The notes under the pieces: generated by a model
What the model was told of the DNA's origin: nothing
The model's database searches: none
Seen by the model: the letters and a program-made list of their open reading frames with translations, nothing else
Part shown: positions 19,165 through 29,400 of the stretch, piece by piece
How positions within the stretch are numbered: position 1 is the stretch's first letter
How the letters are laid out: each line of letters opens with the position of its first letter
Program-made: the position numbers and the translations under genes
NCBI GenBank assembly: GCA_001839685.1
Contig: MLAK01000250.1
Coordinates: 1-51,349, forward strand
Direction: 5' to 3'
DNA: 51,349 nucleotides
Origin: Tritrichomonas foetus
Taxonomy: Eukaryota > Parabasalia > Tritrichomonadida > Tritrichomonadidae

Positions 19165-22100
19165 ATGACGGCTTTTGATGTCGACATTCTCGCCTTTGTC
19201 GACACTCAATCAGATAATAGCAAATGCAACTATAACGATTGGAAAAAGGCGAGACCAATATTAATCGCGTCTCTTGGCGAACAATTTATTATTTTACCAG
19301 AAGTCGAAATAGCGCGCTGTTTCGATAATTGGTACCGCGAAATTCAGAGTCACTCGAAAAATGTAGTTACAAAAACACAATTGAATATTTTAATGGCGTT
19401 TTCAATCCTGAATTATTTCGAAAAAGATTTGGATCGCCTTAAAAGTACAATTGATATCGTCAAAACCCTTCTCGAAGACAGAAATATCGAAGTTGCCCGC
19501 GCAGCAAGTAAAGTTTTATGCTATTTATCGAACGATATTCCAGATTCAGTCAATCTCTTCAAAGAAATAGTTGAAAACGCTTTCGTTTGGATCAATCAAG
19601 GGAAAACAAAATTATACTATAATGCCTTGCTTATCATAAAGCGCGCCAAAAAATTTCAAAATATTGATATCGTTCATGAAATCACAAACAACATTTCCGA
19701 AATTTTCCCACTTTCGAAGTCGGATGACGTGAAAGTCAGAAATCTTGTTGCAAATGTGATTTCTTTTGTGTTAAAAAAACTGACACCTAAAAATGATCCA
19801 GGTCATGCAGATTATATATATAGTAGCTGTATTGAAGATCTCTGCACATTTGTTTCCAATGTTCCAGAAGATTTCTCGTATGAGGATCCAAAAGTTATCC
19901 TAGAACGAATAAATAAACAAAAGCGACAAAATCCACTCAGATATTCAGAGAAGTATTCGGAAAAGTATTATTATGATAATTATTATTATGAAAGGTATTC
20001 CGACAAATATTATTATGATAAGTATTCTTACTATTACAATGATAAAACTTCTCATGGTACGACAAAAAACAATTCTGGAACTACAACAACAGCTCCAAAT
20101 GATAGCACAAGAATAACACCAGCAAAGCATCATGACAAAATTCAAGAACGAGCAAGAAGTTCCGAGATTCCAGATAAATCAAATCTCGAAAAATCAGAAC
20201 GAACAAGGGAAAGATCACTTGAAATTTTACTTGATAAACCTGAAAAATCAGCAGACACTTTTAACAGCTCTCCAGAATTCGAACTTGAAAACTTTTCAGA
20301 TAATACTCCAACAAAAATGAGACCAGCTTTTCCACAACGCGCTAATCTCGATTTATCCGCACGTAAAAGTATTCATCTTGTGCAAGCACATGGCCCTCTC
20401 ATTATCTTCATGAATTTATATAAAATTAGGCCTCTCCTTTTCGCTGAGCATTTGGATGTATATGCTACATGGCTTACCGAACTTATTTTCTCTCAATACG
20501 AACTATCATCTTTGGCATCTTTTGATTTTATTAATTTGATAACAGAAACAGATAATATAATTTTCACTAATGACAGTATTGACACAATTTTTGATGCTTA
20601 CATTGATAAATGTTCCAGTGTGTGTGATCCAAAACCATTTTTTAAAAGGATGATAAACACAATTAAAATAATGACAACCAAAGTGCCAATGCAACGAATT
20701 GTTGATTTCATACAAAAATATATTTTATCACAAACCAATAATCTCGATAAATCTCTTGTTTCATGTGCATTTGAAGTTTTTGCCAAAATTTCCGAAGTTT
20801 TTCCTGGTGTCTCACTTCCTTCATCAGTTTATTTGAATTCTCCAATTTGTAAAAATTATGTTAATTGCTTAAAATCACTTCCTAAAATACCACCTGATGT
20901 TAAACAATATTTAACTTATCAAATGAACCGTGTATTATCATCCCCATCATTGTTTCCACCATTATTGACTAATTCGTTAATTATTGCTCGAACATTTCAA
21001 TTACAAATTTTTGGCAGTTACGATGAAATGTTTAAATGCGTGATTCAGGCGAATGAAAATGCATCAGAAAAAATTTTAATCAAGCTTGTCAAAACCATTG
21101 CTTGCATTCCAACTCGAGAAGCTCGTTTATGGCTTTTAAATACAGCGATCTATGGCATTTATAAATCTGTTCGTTCACGTGCAATTGAATCACTTGACGC
21201 AACTCCTGAAATTTCATTAAATGCAGAAATTTTACTCCTTTCAAGAGATTCTTGTTTTCGAGTCAGGAGAAGAGCACTTTTAATGATGGCTAAATTAATG
21301 GAATACAATCCCTTTGATTTTTCTTATCCAATTACCGAATTTATTTGTCAAGCTCTAACTACTTTACGAACTACTTCAAAAGTAAAAGTTGCAGCAAAAT
21401 ATGCCAGTTTAATGCCAATTTTCGCTGAATATTATATTAATGATATCAGCACACTAGTTCCCAATATCATTATGGCTTGTTTAGATTTACTTTGTAAAGA
21501 AGGGGATGAACAGCCTCAAGAAGAAAATTTGACTGACTCAATGAGTGAAAAATTAGGAAATGTTGAAACATGTAAAATTATTTATCGAGATGGTTTTAAT
21601 GATCCTGATTCATTCATTTGTACATTGGATAAACTAGAAAAAACTGAACCACGCCGAACAACTATCTTCAAAATTTTAAACGCCAAATATTTTGATAAAA
21701 GAGATATGTTTTTACTTAATACACTTGCCAAACTTGGAAATTTAGTTACACCGTTTTTGAATCGAGCCTTAACAGCATTTTACAAAGTTTTTACAACAAG
21801 ACGATCTAATGCTTTGTTAGCATCAGCTGTAAATTCTCTAACTTTACTTTCCACTAAAATTGACACAGGATTCAATTTAAGACTTCATCATCAACATTTT
21901 ATACCTGTTCTGATGAAGCTTTTAATTTCAGCTGAAGGAAATGAAGTATCCGTTGCAATTTTGAAGTTATTTGGAACAGCTTGTGATTCTGTAGATACAT
22001 CTGAAGTTGAAGCATCTGCACAAAACGAATTAGGAGTTGATTTGAAATCGAAATCATTCTTTACAGATTTTACTATTTCTCATTTAATTCCATATTTTAA

Positions 22101-25100
22101 TACACCATCAATGCAACTTTTCGAAGCAGTGACCCGAATATATGATTCAGCTGCAAAAGACGCAGCTAAATTTGTAGATTTAGTCATCCCTATGTTTATT
22201 AAAGGAATTGAGTCATTTAATGATAAAAATAGAAACGTATTATTTGAAAGTTTGGAAGTAATCACAAGACAATGTTTAAGTGAATCAACGCAGTTCCTTC
22301 CACAATTAACACAACTTCAATTAAAATATATAAATCAGATCAATAGCATTAAATTGGCAGCATCTTTATCATTCCACCTTTTAAGTGGTTATATTACATA
22401 TGCATCTGTTCTCTTTTTACCTGCAACAAGAATGTTTCATAACCAAAATCGGATTTACTTTAAATATTTAATGAAATTCTTATCATTCACAATTATCTTT
22501 CAAGATCAATCTTTTGAATCATTTTTGGAAGCAGCTGAGCATAATTTAGCAGAGATTAAGAAAATGAATGCAGTTTTTATTAACAAGTTGGCTAAAACCG
22601 TCACAGTGTTGGTTCAATCGAAAGATTTATCAATGTACCAATCTCGTCTTTATTTACTTGCTTGTCAAATGATCGAAACTGATCGACAAATCAACAAAAA
22701 TGTTATTCCACTTATTTCTTCTTTAGTTGTGTGTACTCATCTACCAGTTTCTGTCATTGAAACATGGCTTCGATCTAAAAACATTCCACATTCATTTTTA
22801 GATCAACTTAAAGGAATTCCTTCACATTTAAGTGTCATTGATGTTCCATATATTAAACAATTACGTCCCAAATTCAAGCTTTATCATCCATTAATGCCAA
22901 ATACTTACACTTCCAAACAATTTTTCTTGGAATTGACTTATCCAGAAGAATTAAACATTGGGAAATGGTTGGATGATTTATGTCAAAGAGTGATAAGTCG
23001 ATCACCAAGTGTTGTTATTCGATCTTGTGCTACACTTGCTAATACAATGTCAAAGTTCAGACAACAACTTTTCCCAATTGCTTTCTTAAGTTGTTGGCAA
23101 AAAGCTTCACAAAACGAACAAGAACATGTTTCATTGATTGTGAAAAGAGTTTTTTCTTTCCAACATGTTGATCCATTCTTTATACAGATTATTGAGCTTT
23201 TGGATCGTGCTTTTGTTCCATTACAAATTGATGATTATGTTCTTGCCACCACTTCTTCTTCTCGACCATTAACACTATTTTTCTTTCAGCGAATATTTAA
23301 GAAAGATCCAAATAATCACAAAATTATTGAACATCTTCTTGATTTGAACACAACAATGGGAAGACATGCAGCTGCACATGGAATGCTTGTTCATGCAAAA
23401 GGTCTCCTTGAAGATGCAACTGCTGCCTTATGGAGTGAAAAACTTGGTGAGTGGGATAAAGCACTTAATTTATATGCAAATATCAGTGATAAAGATTCTT
23501 ATATGGGTTCAATTATTCGATGTTATTCACATCTTGAAATGTGGGATAAAATCAAAGAATTAGAAACAGATTTCGAATTATGGAATCCTAAACTTCGTGA
23601 AGAAACAGCAAAACATTTCGCATGGGCATATTATCATAGTGACGATTTTGAAAAAGTCGATTATTATTGTTCACAATTCCATAAAGAACAACATTTAAGT
23701 GAGATGTTATTCTGGGTCTTTTATTTATTAAGAACACATCGATATGAAGAATGTCAAACGATGATTACTAAAGGCTTTGATTTACTTGCGAAAGATACAT
23801 CAGTATATATTGGAGGAGATGCTATTCGTTTACATAAAAATTTACATTATTCCCAAATGTTTATTGAACTTCAAGAATCATTAGATATTCTTAAACGTGA
23901 TAATTTTAATGATATTGCAAGCGATATTTGGAATAAACGACTTAAAGGATTTAAACGAGATAGTGAAAGTTGGATTCGATTAATAGCTATTCGTTCATTA
24001 GTTTTTGCGCCCGGTGAATATATCAATGTTTATTTGAAAATGATTTCAGTTCTTCGAAAAGAACGAAGATGGAATCTTATTGATACATTTTTTAATCGAT
24101 TCTTTCGACAATCAATTCATCCAAATGTAGAACTTGAACAATCAAAAATACTTTGGGCTCGAGGTAAGAAGAATGAAGCAATTGAAGCATTGAAATCTGT
24201 TTTAGATTTGATTGAAATCGCCGAAAGTGGAAGCAATGAAGAATTCATAGAAAATTTGAATTTGTTAAATCCAAACAGAGTTTTAGTTCTCATTGGCACA
24301 TTAATTAAACAACCAGAATTTGATTTACCAGTTGCACAAAGAATATTGAACTCCAATGATGTTGTAGAAGCCTTAAAACCAAAGACATCTTTAGAACATA
24401 AATCATTTTTGATTAATATCTGTAAAGAATCAACAGATGATATGTATGATTGCTTTGATGGAATGATGACTTCATTTGACATGGATTCCAATTTAGAATC
24501 GCGAATATATAGAACACTTGCCGCCTTTAAATCAGCATCACCTGATAACTCTCAAGAAAGTCTTGAACAAGTTAGTCATTTATATGAAATTGGTAAAATG
24601 AAGAACTGTAATGATTACAAAATATGGCTTGGTTGGGCTTATGCCAATTCTCGACTTATTGACGCTGTTCCTTCGAATAGTGATCATTATTCAGTTAATG
24701 CTGTCCAAGGTTTCTTGAAAGCTACACAATTACGAACTTCAAATACACTTGAGTTTTTATGTCAACTCTTTTCAATTTTCTTTAGGGTGAAAGATTCGAA
24801 AGTAATCACAAATACTCTTATTTCTGACCTTTTAGACTTACCTGCTAATATTATTGTTGAAATAATTCCACAAATCACAGTCCAAATTGCTCATAATGAT
24901 GAACTTATTCGTAATGTTGTTACAAAAATACTTAAAAAGTTTGGTGAGAAGCATTTTGAAGCACTTTTCTATCCACTTAAGCTTTATGAATCCTGTGATG
25001 ATGCAAAGAAAGAAATTGCTCATCAACTTTTACTTGCATTAGGTAAGAATCATTCAGAAGTTGCCGAAGATGCTAATTTGTTTGTTGATGGAATGCTTCG

Positions 25101-26523
25101 TGCTGCAATTTCATGGTTCGAACAATGGATAGTTGCTTTAGATACTGCATCACGTGCAAATCATCATAAAAACACAAAGAAAATGGATAAAATATTAAAG
25201 AATCAATTTTATCAATATCAACATCCAATGTGTGATCTTGATAAACTATTCATTCGTACTCATGATCAACTTATTCAAAACTGCTATAACCACTTTAAAG
25301 AACACACAAGTAAATCTATTCGTTTGATGTGGGAATGTTTCAAACATCTATTCAATTTATTAAACGATAGAATCAAAAGACTTGAACTTATTCTTCTACC
25401 TAAAGTTTCAGAAGCTCTTGCCACTAAGCGTGGATTTAAGATTGTTGTTCCAGGTACTTATTCCGTTTTACATCCAGTTCCAACACTTTATAGCATTGAA
25501 CCAGCTTTACAAGTCCTAGGAACTCAACAACATCCTAGATGCGTTTTTATGAATTCATCCGATGGTAAAAAAGTAAAATTCTTACTAAAAGGAAATGAAG
25601 ATATTCGTTTAGATCAACGTGTTATGCAATTTTTCACATTAATCAACTCATTATTAAATCGAACAAGGAATACCCGTGAACTTGGTGCACAAATTGTTAA
25701 ATATGCAATTATACCACTTTCACCCAATGCTGGTTTAATTACTTGGGTTACTGGCGCAGATACACTTCATCAAATGATTTGTGAACGACGGACAATCCAT
25801 GATACACCACAATCACTAGAATTTATGCTTCTTGATAATTATGTTGGTAATGTTTTCCAATATCTCACATCTGTACAAAAATTGGAAACATTTCGAGACA
25901 TTTCAGCAGAATGTGATGCAAATGAAGTTCGTGAAGTTCTTTGGGCACGCGCACCAAATGCTGCAACATGGATGACTCAAAACTTAAACTTTACAGTGAC
26001 TACAGCTTTAATGTCAATGGTTGGTTATGTTATTGGTTTAGGTGATCGACATCCATCAAATATTATGGTACAAAGGGAAAGTGGTAGAGTTATTCATATT
26101 GATTTCGGCGATTCTTTCGAATCTGCAATTTTGAGAGAATCATTCCCTGAAAAAGTTCCATTTAGACTCACACGAATGATTGTAAATGCTCTCGATTCTG
26201 GTACAATTGAAGGAATCTTCAGGAAAACATGTGAAGATGTAATGTGGGTTCTAAGAGAAAGTAAAGCGAGTATTGTGGCACTTTTGGAAATTTTCATCCA
26301 TGAACCACTAGAAGACTCAGATGGACAAGGAAAATTAAATTCACAATCGGACATCATCGATAGGGTCGCACAAAAGCTTGTTGGAAGAGATGAGCTCCTT
26401 CATAATTATTGTCAAGAGAAACCAGAAATGGATGTAGAAACTCATGTTGATTCACTTGTAGGAGAAGCTGCTGATCCATCTAGATATGTCAATCATTATG
26501 CAGGATGGTGTCCCTTCTGGTAA
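19165..26523 (+). CDS. TOR: Target of rapamycin (TOR) serine/threonine kinase of the PIKK family
   Basis: 2452-aa PIKK, similar in length to yeast and animal TOR. HEAT repeats fill about residues 1-1350. The FAT domain follows; ALWSEKLGEWDKALNLY and IWNKRLKGFKRDSESW align with mTOR. The FRB region begins at WFEQWIVALDTASR (Ser1996 equals mTOR Ser2035) and includes Trp2056 (mTOR Trp2101). The kinase domain has ATP-binding Lys2142, catalytic loop GDRHPSN (Asp2294, His2296, Asn2299) and DFG Asp2313; the 19-residue spacing from catalytic to DFG Asp matches mTOR. The protein ends in FATC sequence HYAGWCPFW, diagnostic of TOR against ATM or DNA-PK. TOR links nutrients to growth through TORC1 and TORC2. 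A Tyr-rich tract (about 259-294) is inserted in the HEAT region. The frame opens with TTG at 19138; the ATG is 19165. There is a 388-bp inverted copy of part of the FAT region at 29401. Confidence 0.95.
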   Translation: MTAFDVDILAFVDTQSDNSKCNYNDWKKARPILIASLGEQFIILPEVEIARCFDNWYREIQSHSKNVVTKTQLNILMAFSILNYFEKDLDRLKSTIDIVKTLLEDRNIEVARAASKVLCYLSNDIPDSVNLFKEIVENAFVWINQGKTKLYYNALLIIKRAKKFQNIDIVHEITNNISEIFPLSKSDDVKVRNLVANVISFVLKKLTPKNDPGHADYIYSSCIEDLCTFVSNVPEDFSYEDPKVILERINKQKRQNPLRYSEKYSEKYYYDNYYYERYSDKYYYDKYSYYYNDKTSHGTTKNNSGTTTTAPNDSTRITPAKHHDKIQERARSSEIPDKSNLEKSERTRERSLEILLDKPEKSADTFNSSPEFELENFSDNTPTKMRPAFPQRANLDLSARKSIHLVQAHGPLIIFMNLYKIRPLLFAEHLDVYATWLTELIFSQYELSSLASFDFINLITETDNIIFTNDSIDTIFDAYIDKCSSVCDPKPFFKRMINTIKIMTTKVPMQRIVDFIQKYILSQTNNLDKSLVSCAFEVFAKISEVFPGVSLPSSVYLNSPICKNYVNCLKSLPKIPPDVKQYLTYQMNRVLSSPSLFPPLLTNSLIIARTFQLQIFGSYDEMFKCVIQANENASEKILIKLVKTIACIPTREARLWLLNTAIYGIYKSVRSRAIESLDATPEISLNAEILLLSRDSCFRVRRRALLMMAKLMEYNPFDFSYPITEFICQALTTLRTTSKVKVAAKYASLMPIFAEYYINDISTLVPNIIMACLDLLCKEGDEQPQEENLTDSMSEKLGNVETCKIIYRDGFNDPDSFICTLDKLEKTEPRRTTIFKILNAKYFDKRDMFLLNTLAKLGNLVTPFLNRALTAFYKVFTTRRSNALLASAVNSLTLLSTKIDTGFNLRLHHQHFIPVLMKLLISAEGNEVSVAILKLFGTACDSVDTSEVEASAQNELGVDLKSKSFFTDFTISHLIPYFNTPSMQLFEAVTRIYDSAAKDAAKFVDLVIPMFIKGIESFNDKNRNVLFESLEVITRQCLSESTQFLPQLTQLQLKYINQINSIKLAASLSFHLLSGYITYASVLFLPATRMFHNQNRIYFKYLMKFLSFTIIFQDQSFESFLEAAEHNLAEIKKMNAVFINKLAKTVTVLVQSKDLSMYQSRLYLLACQMIETDRQINKNVIPLISSLVVCTHLPVSVIETWLRSKNIPHSFLDQLKGIPSHLSVIDVPYIKQLRPKFKLYHPLMPNTYTSKQFFLELTYPEELNIGKWLDDLCQRVISRSPSVVIRSCATLANTMSKFRQQLFPIAFLSCWQKASQNEQEHVSLIVKRVFSFQHVDPFFIQIIELLDRAFVPLQIDDYVLATTSSSRPLTLFFFQRIFKKDPNNHKIIEHLLDLNTTMGRHAAAHGMLVHAKGLLEDATAALWSEKLGEWDKALNLYANISDKDSYMGSIIRCYSHLEMWDKIKELETDFELWNPKLREETAKHFAWAYYHSDDFEKVDYYCSQFHKEQHLSEMLFWVFYLLRTHRYEECQTMITKGFDLLAKDTSVYIGGDAIRLHKNLHYSQMFIELQESLDILKRDNFNDIASDIWNKRLKGFKRDSESWIRLIAIRSLVFAPGEYINVYLKMISVLRKERRWNLIDTFFNRFFRQSIHPNVELEQSKILWARGKKNEAIEALKSVLDLIEIAESGSNEEFIENLNLLNPNRVLVLIGTLIKQPEFDLPVAQRILNSNDVVEALKPKTSLEHKSFLINICKESTDDMYDCFDGMMTSFDMDSNLESRIYRTLAAFKSASPDNSQESLEQVSHLYEIGKMKNCNDYKIWLGWAYANSRLIDAVPSNSDHYSVNAVQGFLKATQLRTSNTLEFLCQLFSIFFRVKDSKVITNTLISDLLDLPANIIVEIIPQITVQIAHNDELIRNVVTKILKKFGEKHFEALFYPLKLYESCDDAKKEIAHQLLLALGKNHSEVAEDANLFVDGMLRAAISWFEQWIVALDTASRANHHKNTKKMDKILKNQFYQYQHPMCDLDKLFIRTHDQLIQNCYNHFKEHTSKSIRLMWECFKHLFNLLNDRIKRLELILLPKVSEALATKRGFKIVVPGTYSVLHPVPTLYSIEPALQVLGTQQHPRCVFMNSSDGKKVKFLLKGNEDIRLDQRVMQFFTLINSLLNRTRNTRELGAQIVKYAIIPLSPNAGLITWVTGADTLHQMICERRTIHDTPQSLEFMLLDNYVGNVFQYLTSVQKLETFRDISAECDANEVREVLWARAPNAATWMTQNLNFTVTTALMSMVGYVIGLGDRHPSNIMVQRESGRVIHIDFGDSFESAILRESFPEKVPFRLTRMIVNALDSGTIEGIFRKTCEDVMWVLRESKASIVALLEIFIHEPLEDSDGQGKLNSQSDIIDRVAQKLVGRDELLHNYCQEKPEMDVETHVDSLVGEAADPSRYVNHYAGWCPFW
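19939..20046 (+). repeat. Tyr-rich low-complexity repeat inside TOR
   Basis: About 36 codons built of degenerate units such as YSEKYYYD and YSDKYYYD. Tyr makes up about half of the residues and almost all the rest are charged. It is followed by a Thr/Ser/Asn-rich then charged linker to about 20330. It interrupts the HEAT solenoid without breaking the frame. No equivalent is known to me in other TOR proteins. Confidence 0.85.
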
Positions 26524-27726
26524 TTAATGTTTTTATCTTGTTTTAAGGATTTTGTTGCAAATTGTACAAATAACATAATATATATTAATTATTAAAAAAA
26601 GATATATTAAGAACAATTAATTATTTTTCGATATGCTTTCACTCGCTTTTTTGAATATTCATTAAAATCCAAATTCTTTTTCATGTTTATTGAATGAAGT
26701 GTATCTGATCATTATATCTGAGGGAATATTCCATTTTTATCTTTCACTATATTCAGATACCATTCATTGAACGAATATATGACCACATATAAATTCAATA
26801 ATTAAATAAAAGATATCAATATCACTATCCAATAACGATATATTTCAATCCTTATTTATCGTTTAATTCAATTGCTTAGAATTAATCACATTCAATTATT
26901 GTGATTATCTTTCTAATAAATGAATTATTTACCTAATATTTTAGGAAAATATATTTAAGATATGAATAAAAGACCAAATAAGCATAAAATAATATCAAAA
27001 GAAGTTTTTGAAATCAAAAAGAATTGAGATGTTTGTTCATGTGTAATGCTATGAAATTTCCAATTTTCAATACTTCATGGAAAGTGATTTGTGAGAACAA
27101 TATATCAAAAAGCTATAACAATTTCAATTCATTTCAATAGCTATTATCTGAAAAAAGATCTTTTTTGAATTAAAGATCATCTAAACTTATTGAAAATAAA
27201 CACTACTCAAATCATTCAAAACTATGATATTCAATTTTAAAAATTGAATATTTGATAATTTACCTATCGGAAAAAGTGAATTACACTTGTAAATTGGTTA
27301 AATAATGCTTGGTTATGGCCATTTCACATGTCTATCTCATCGCATTTATTTCATATTTTACTCAAAATCTATCATATATATCATGAAATTAATCTTATAT
27401 ACATTACTTAAAGAAATCATTGTCATTAATACTATCAATTATATTTGTTGAAAGTCATTAACAAGCAGAATACAGACACAACTATAGCCCTCATTACGTC
27501 AATGAAAATTCATTGAAAAAGTTTTTTTATTGATCTCAATCAGCTCAAAATACATATGCATTATTCAATGAATAACAAAGAAATATACACAAAATGTGGT
27601 TTATTTAAAAATAAACCATTGAAAAAATATTCTTCTAAAAAGTTCCCCTAAATATAAAAAGTGGAGCAAATGTTAAGTAAAGTTTTGAAAAAGATCCATG
27701 ATAAATAATATTAAATTTCATAGATA
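26524..27726. other. 1.2-kb intergenic region between TOR and the second kinase
   Basis: AT-rich non-coding DNA holding the TOR 3' flank and kinase promoter. I see no open frame above noise, RNA gene or long repeat. A TCATA string at 27718 lies 7 bases before the kinase ATG and could be an initiator. Confidence 0.55.
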
Positions 27727-29085
27727 ATGTTTCGTAAGCGGTGTACAGTTTCTTCAACGTTCTCCAAGATCCACGATTACTTTGTCGGCGATCCGATTGG
27801 AAATGGGTTTTTTTCCACGATTCACGCAGCCTTCAGCACCAAAGCCAAAAATTCATTTGCTATAAAAATATTGTTGAAAGACCAAATTATACGCTGTCCT
27901 CGTGGTGACCGGATATTATTTAATGAGGGAGTTCTTGCCGCTCTTCTTGACCACCCTCACATTGTCCGAATTCAAGAAATTATCGAAAGCAAGCATCAAA
28001 TTTTTCAAGTGATGCAATTTGCCACTCACAAAGACTTACTTACTTACTTGCGCCATAACGAACTTGATTTAGATACAGCCATTCGAATGATGGACCAATT
28101 GCTCTCATCGGTCGAATATCTGCATTCTTTGGGCGTTTGCCATCGCGACATCAAACTCGAAAACATTTTACTTACGGACAATCTCTCGCCTGTTCTTTCC
28201 GACTTCGGGCTGTCATCGATTCCATTCGCAAATAAGCTCCACAACCACTGCGGGTCAAAAGGATATGTCGCGCCCGAAGCTATTTCAGATCCACAGTTTG
28301 ACGGCTACAAAGCGGACATTTTCAGTCTCGGCGTCGTATTTTATATAATGTTTACACGATCCATGCCTTTTCAAGAAGACAACCTCGATTTCGAGGCGCA
28401 GATCAACTCCCTCGACTTCTCCAGAGTGCCGCCAGACGTTCAAAGGCTCATCAGGGCCATGTGGGCGAAGAACCCTGCTGATCGACCCGCAGCAGCTCAA
28501 TGTAGAGCTCTTCCACTTTTTGATAGAGTGGAAAATCGAACACCTCCTCCACAGCCGATGATTATGGCTTTGACTAATCCAATTCTTCAATTGGATGATA
28601 TAATTGTGTCGAGACTTTCACAAACACTTCACATCCCGATTGCGACATTCTTCGAGAGGGTTGCGAATCCTGGACCACGCCTTGAAAAACTGCTCGCAAT
28701 TTTATTCATTCGGAAACTTGACGCAAATAGCGTAAATAGTACTGAAAACGTTTTCAAAATGAACTACTCACACACAAGCCAACCAGTACGAAATATTCCT
28801 CAAATGCAGAGATTGGATTTTATGACATCATCTTCGGTAATCATTAATGATTTGAACTCTTTCATGATGGCGAGATCTTGCTGTATTACATCACCACTGT
28901 CGCTTGAACGAAGTATTGTTTTGAATTCGACTACAGGTGATGCAAAAATCGATTTTGAATTAAATGATACAATCAAATCAGGAACGTGTACTTTAATTTT
29001 AACTGGTGATAAAAGGAGCATCCAACTCATGGGTGATTTAGTGGAGTATTTACAAAAAAAATTTCGTGAACAATCTGTAATTTAA
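27727..29085 (+). CDS. CAMK-like serine/threonine protein kinase with KA1-like tail
   Basis: 452-aa kinase. The catalytic domain covers about residues 18-266: an intact Gly loop (IGNGFFSTI), Lys47 in FAIK, CHRDIKLEN with Asp141, DFG at 159-161, GSKGYVAPE and the ADIFSLGVVFYIM helix. The HRDIKLEN and APE motifs place it with the CAMK-like group that is greatly expanded in trichomonads. The last 100 residues, with SGTCTLILTGDKRSIQLM then VEYLQKKFRE, resemble a KA1 domain. All catalytic residues are present, so it should be active; the substrate is unknown. From about 27900 to 28520 the codons are markedly GC-rich (third position C/G), in contrast to the AT-rich last third of the gene and to all neighbours. 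It lies between the TOR gene and an inverted TOR fragment. Confidence 0.9.
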   Translation: MFRKRCTVSSTFSKIHDYFVGDPIGNGFFSTIHAAFSTKAKNSFAIKILLKDQIIRCPRGDRILFNEGVLAALLDHPHIVRIQEIIESKHQIFQVMQFATHKDLLTYLRHNELDLDTAIRMMDQLLSSVEYLHSLGVCHRDIKLENILLTDNLSPVLSDFGLSSIPFANKLHNHCGSKGYVAPEAISDPQFDGYKADIFSLGVVFYIMFTRSMPFQEDNLDFEAQINSLDFSRVPPDVQRLIRAMWAKNPADRPAAAQCRALPLFDRVENRTPPPQPMIMALTNPILQLDDIIVSRLSQTLHIPIATFFERVANPGPRLEKLLAILFIRKLDANSVNSTENVFKMNYSHTSQPVRNIPQMQRLDFMTSSSVIINDLNSFMMARSCCITSPLSLERSIVLNSTTGDAKIDFELNDTIKSGTCTLILTGDKRSIQLMGDLVEYLQKKFREQSVI

Positions 29086-29400
29086 AAAAAGTATTTGCCT
29101 CATGATTGTTCTCGAATTTCGATGTTGGATGTTGATTTTTTATTTGATTGTATGTGATTATTGTTGATGATTTTAATTTTAATTTTGCTGTTTATATTTC
29201 TTAATTATGTATTATATAACTTAAAGTCGTGTTTGAATGCATACTTTTCTTTTTTTTTTCCTAATTTTTTCTTTTTTCTTTCTCATTTTCATGCCATTGA
29301 TTTTCTCTTTCCTGTTTTAATTTTTCTGTTTCGGAAACTAATATTTCGGCAAATCTAGGAAATTACGAGAATTTATTAATAATCAATGCAAAAAATAGTA
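29086..29400. other. Kinase 3' flank with pyrimidine tract
   Basis: Non-coding. From about 29246 to 29335 the + strand is almost wholly T and C. Its open frame (29161-29358) starts at TTG and encodes only Phe/Leu/Ile runs, so I do not call a gene. The tract ends just before the inverted TOR copy. Confidence 0.5.

Noticed and set aside
29161..29358. Hydrophobic 65-aa open frame
   Set aside because: Encoded by a pyrimidine tract, giving Phe/Leu runs, and starts at TTG. Not a credible membrane protein.
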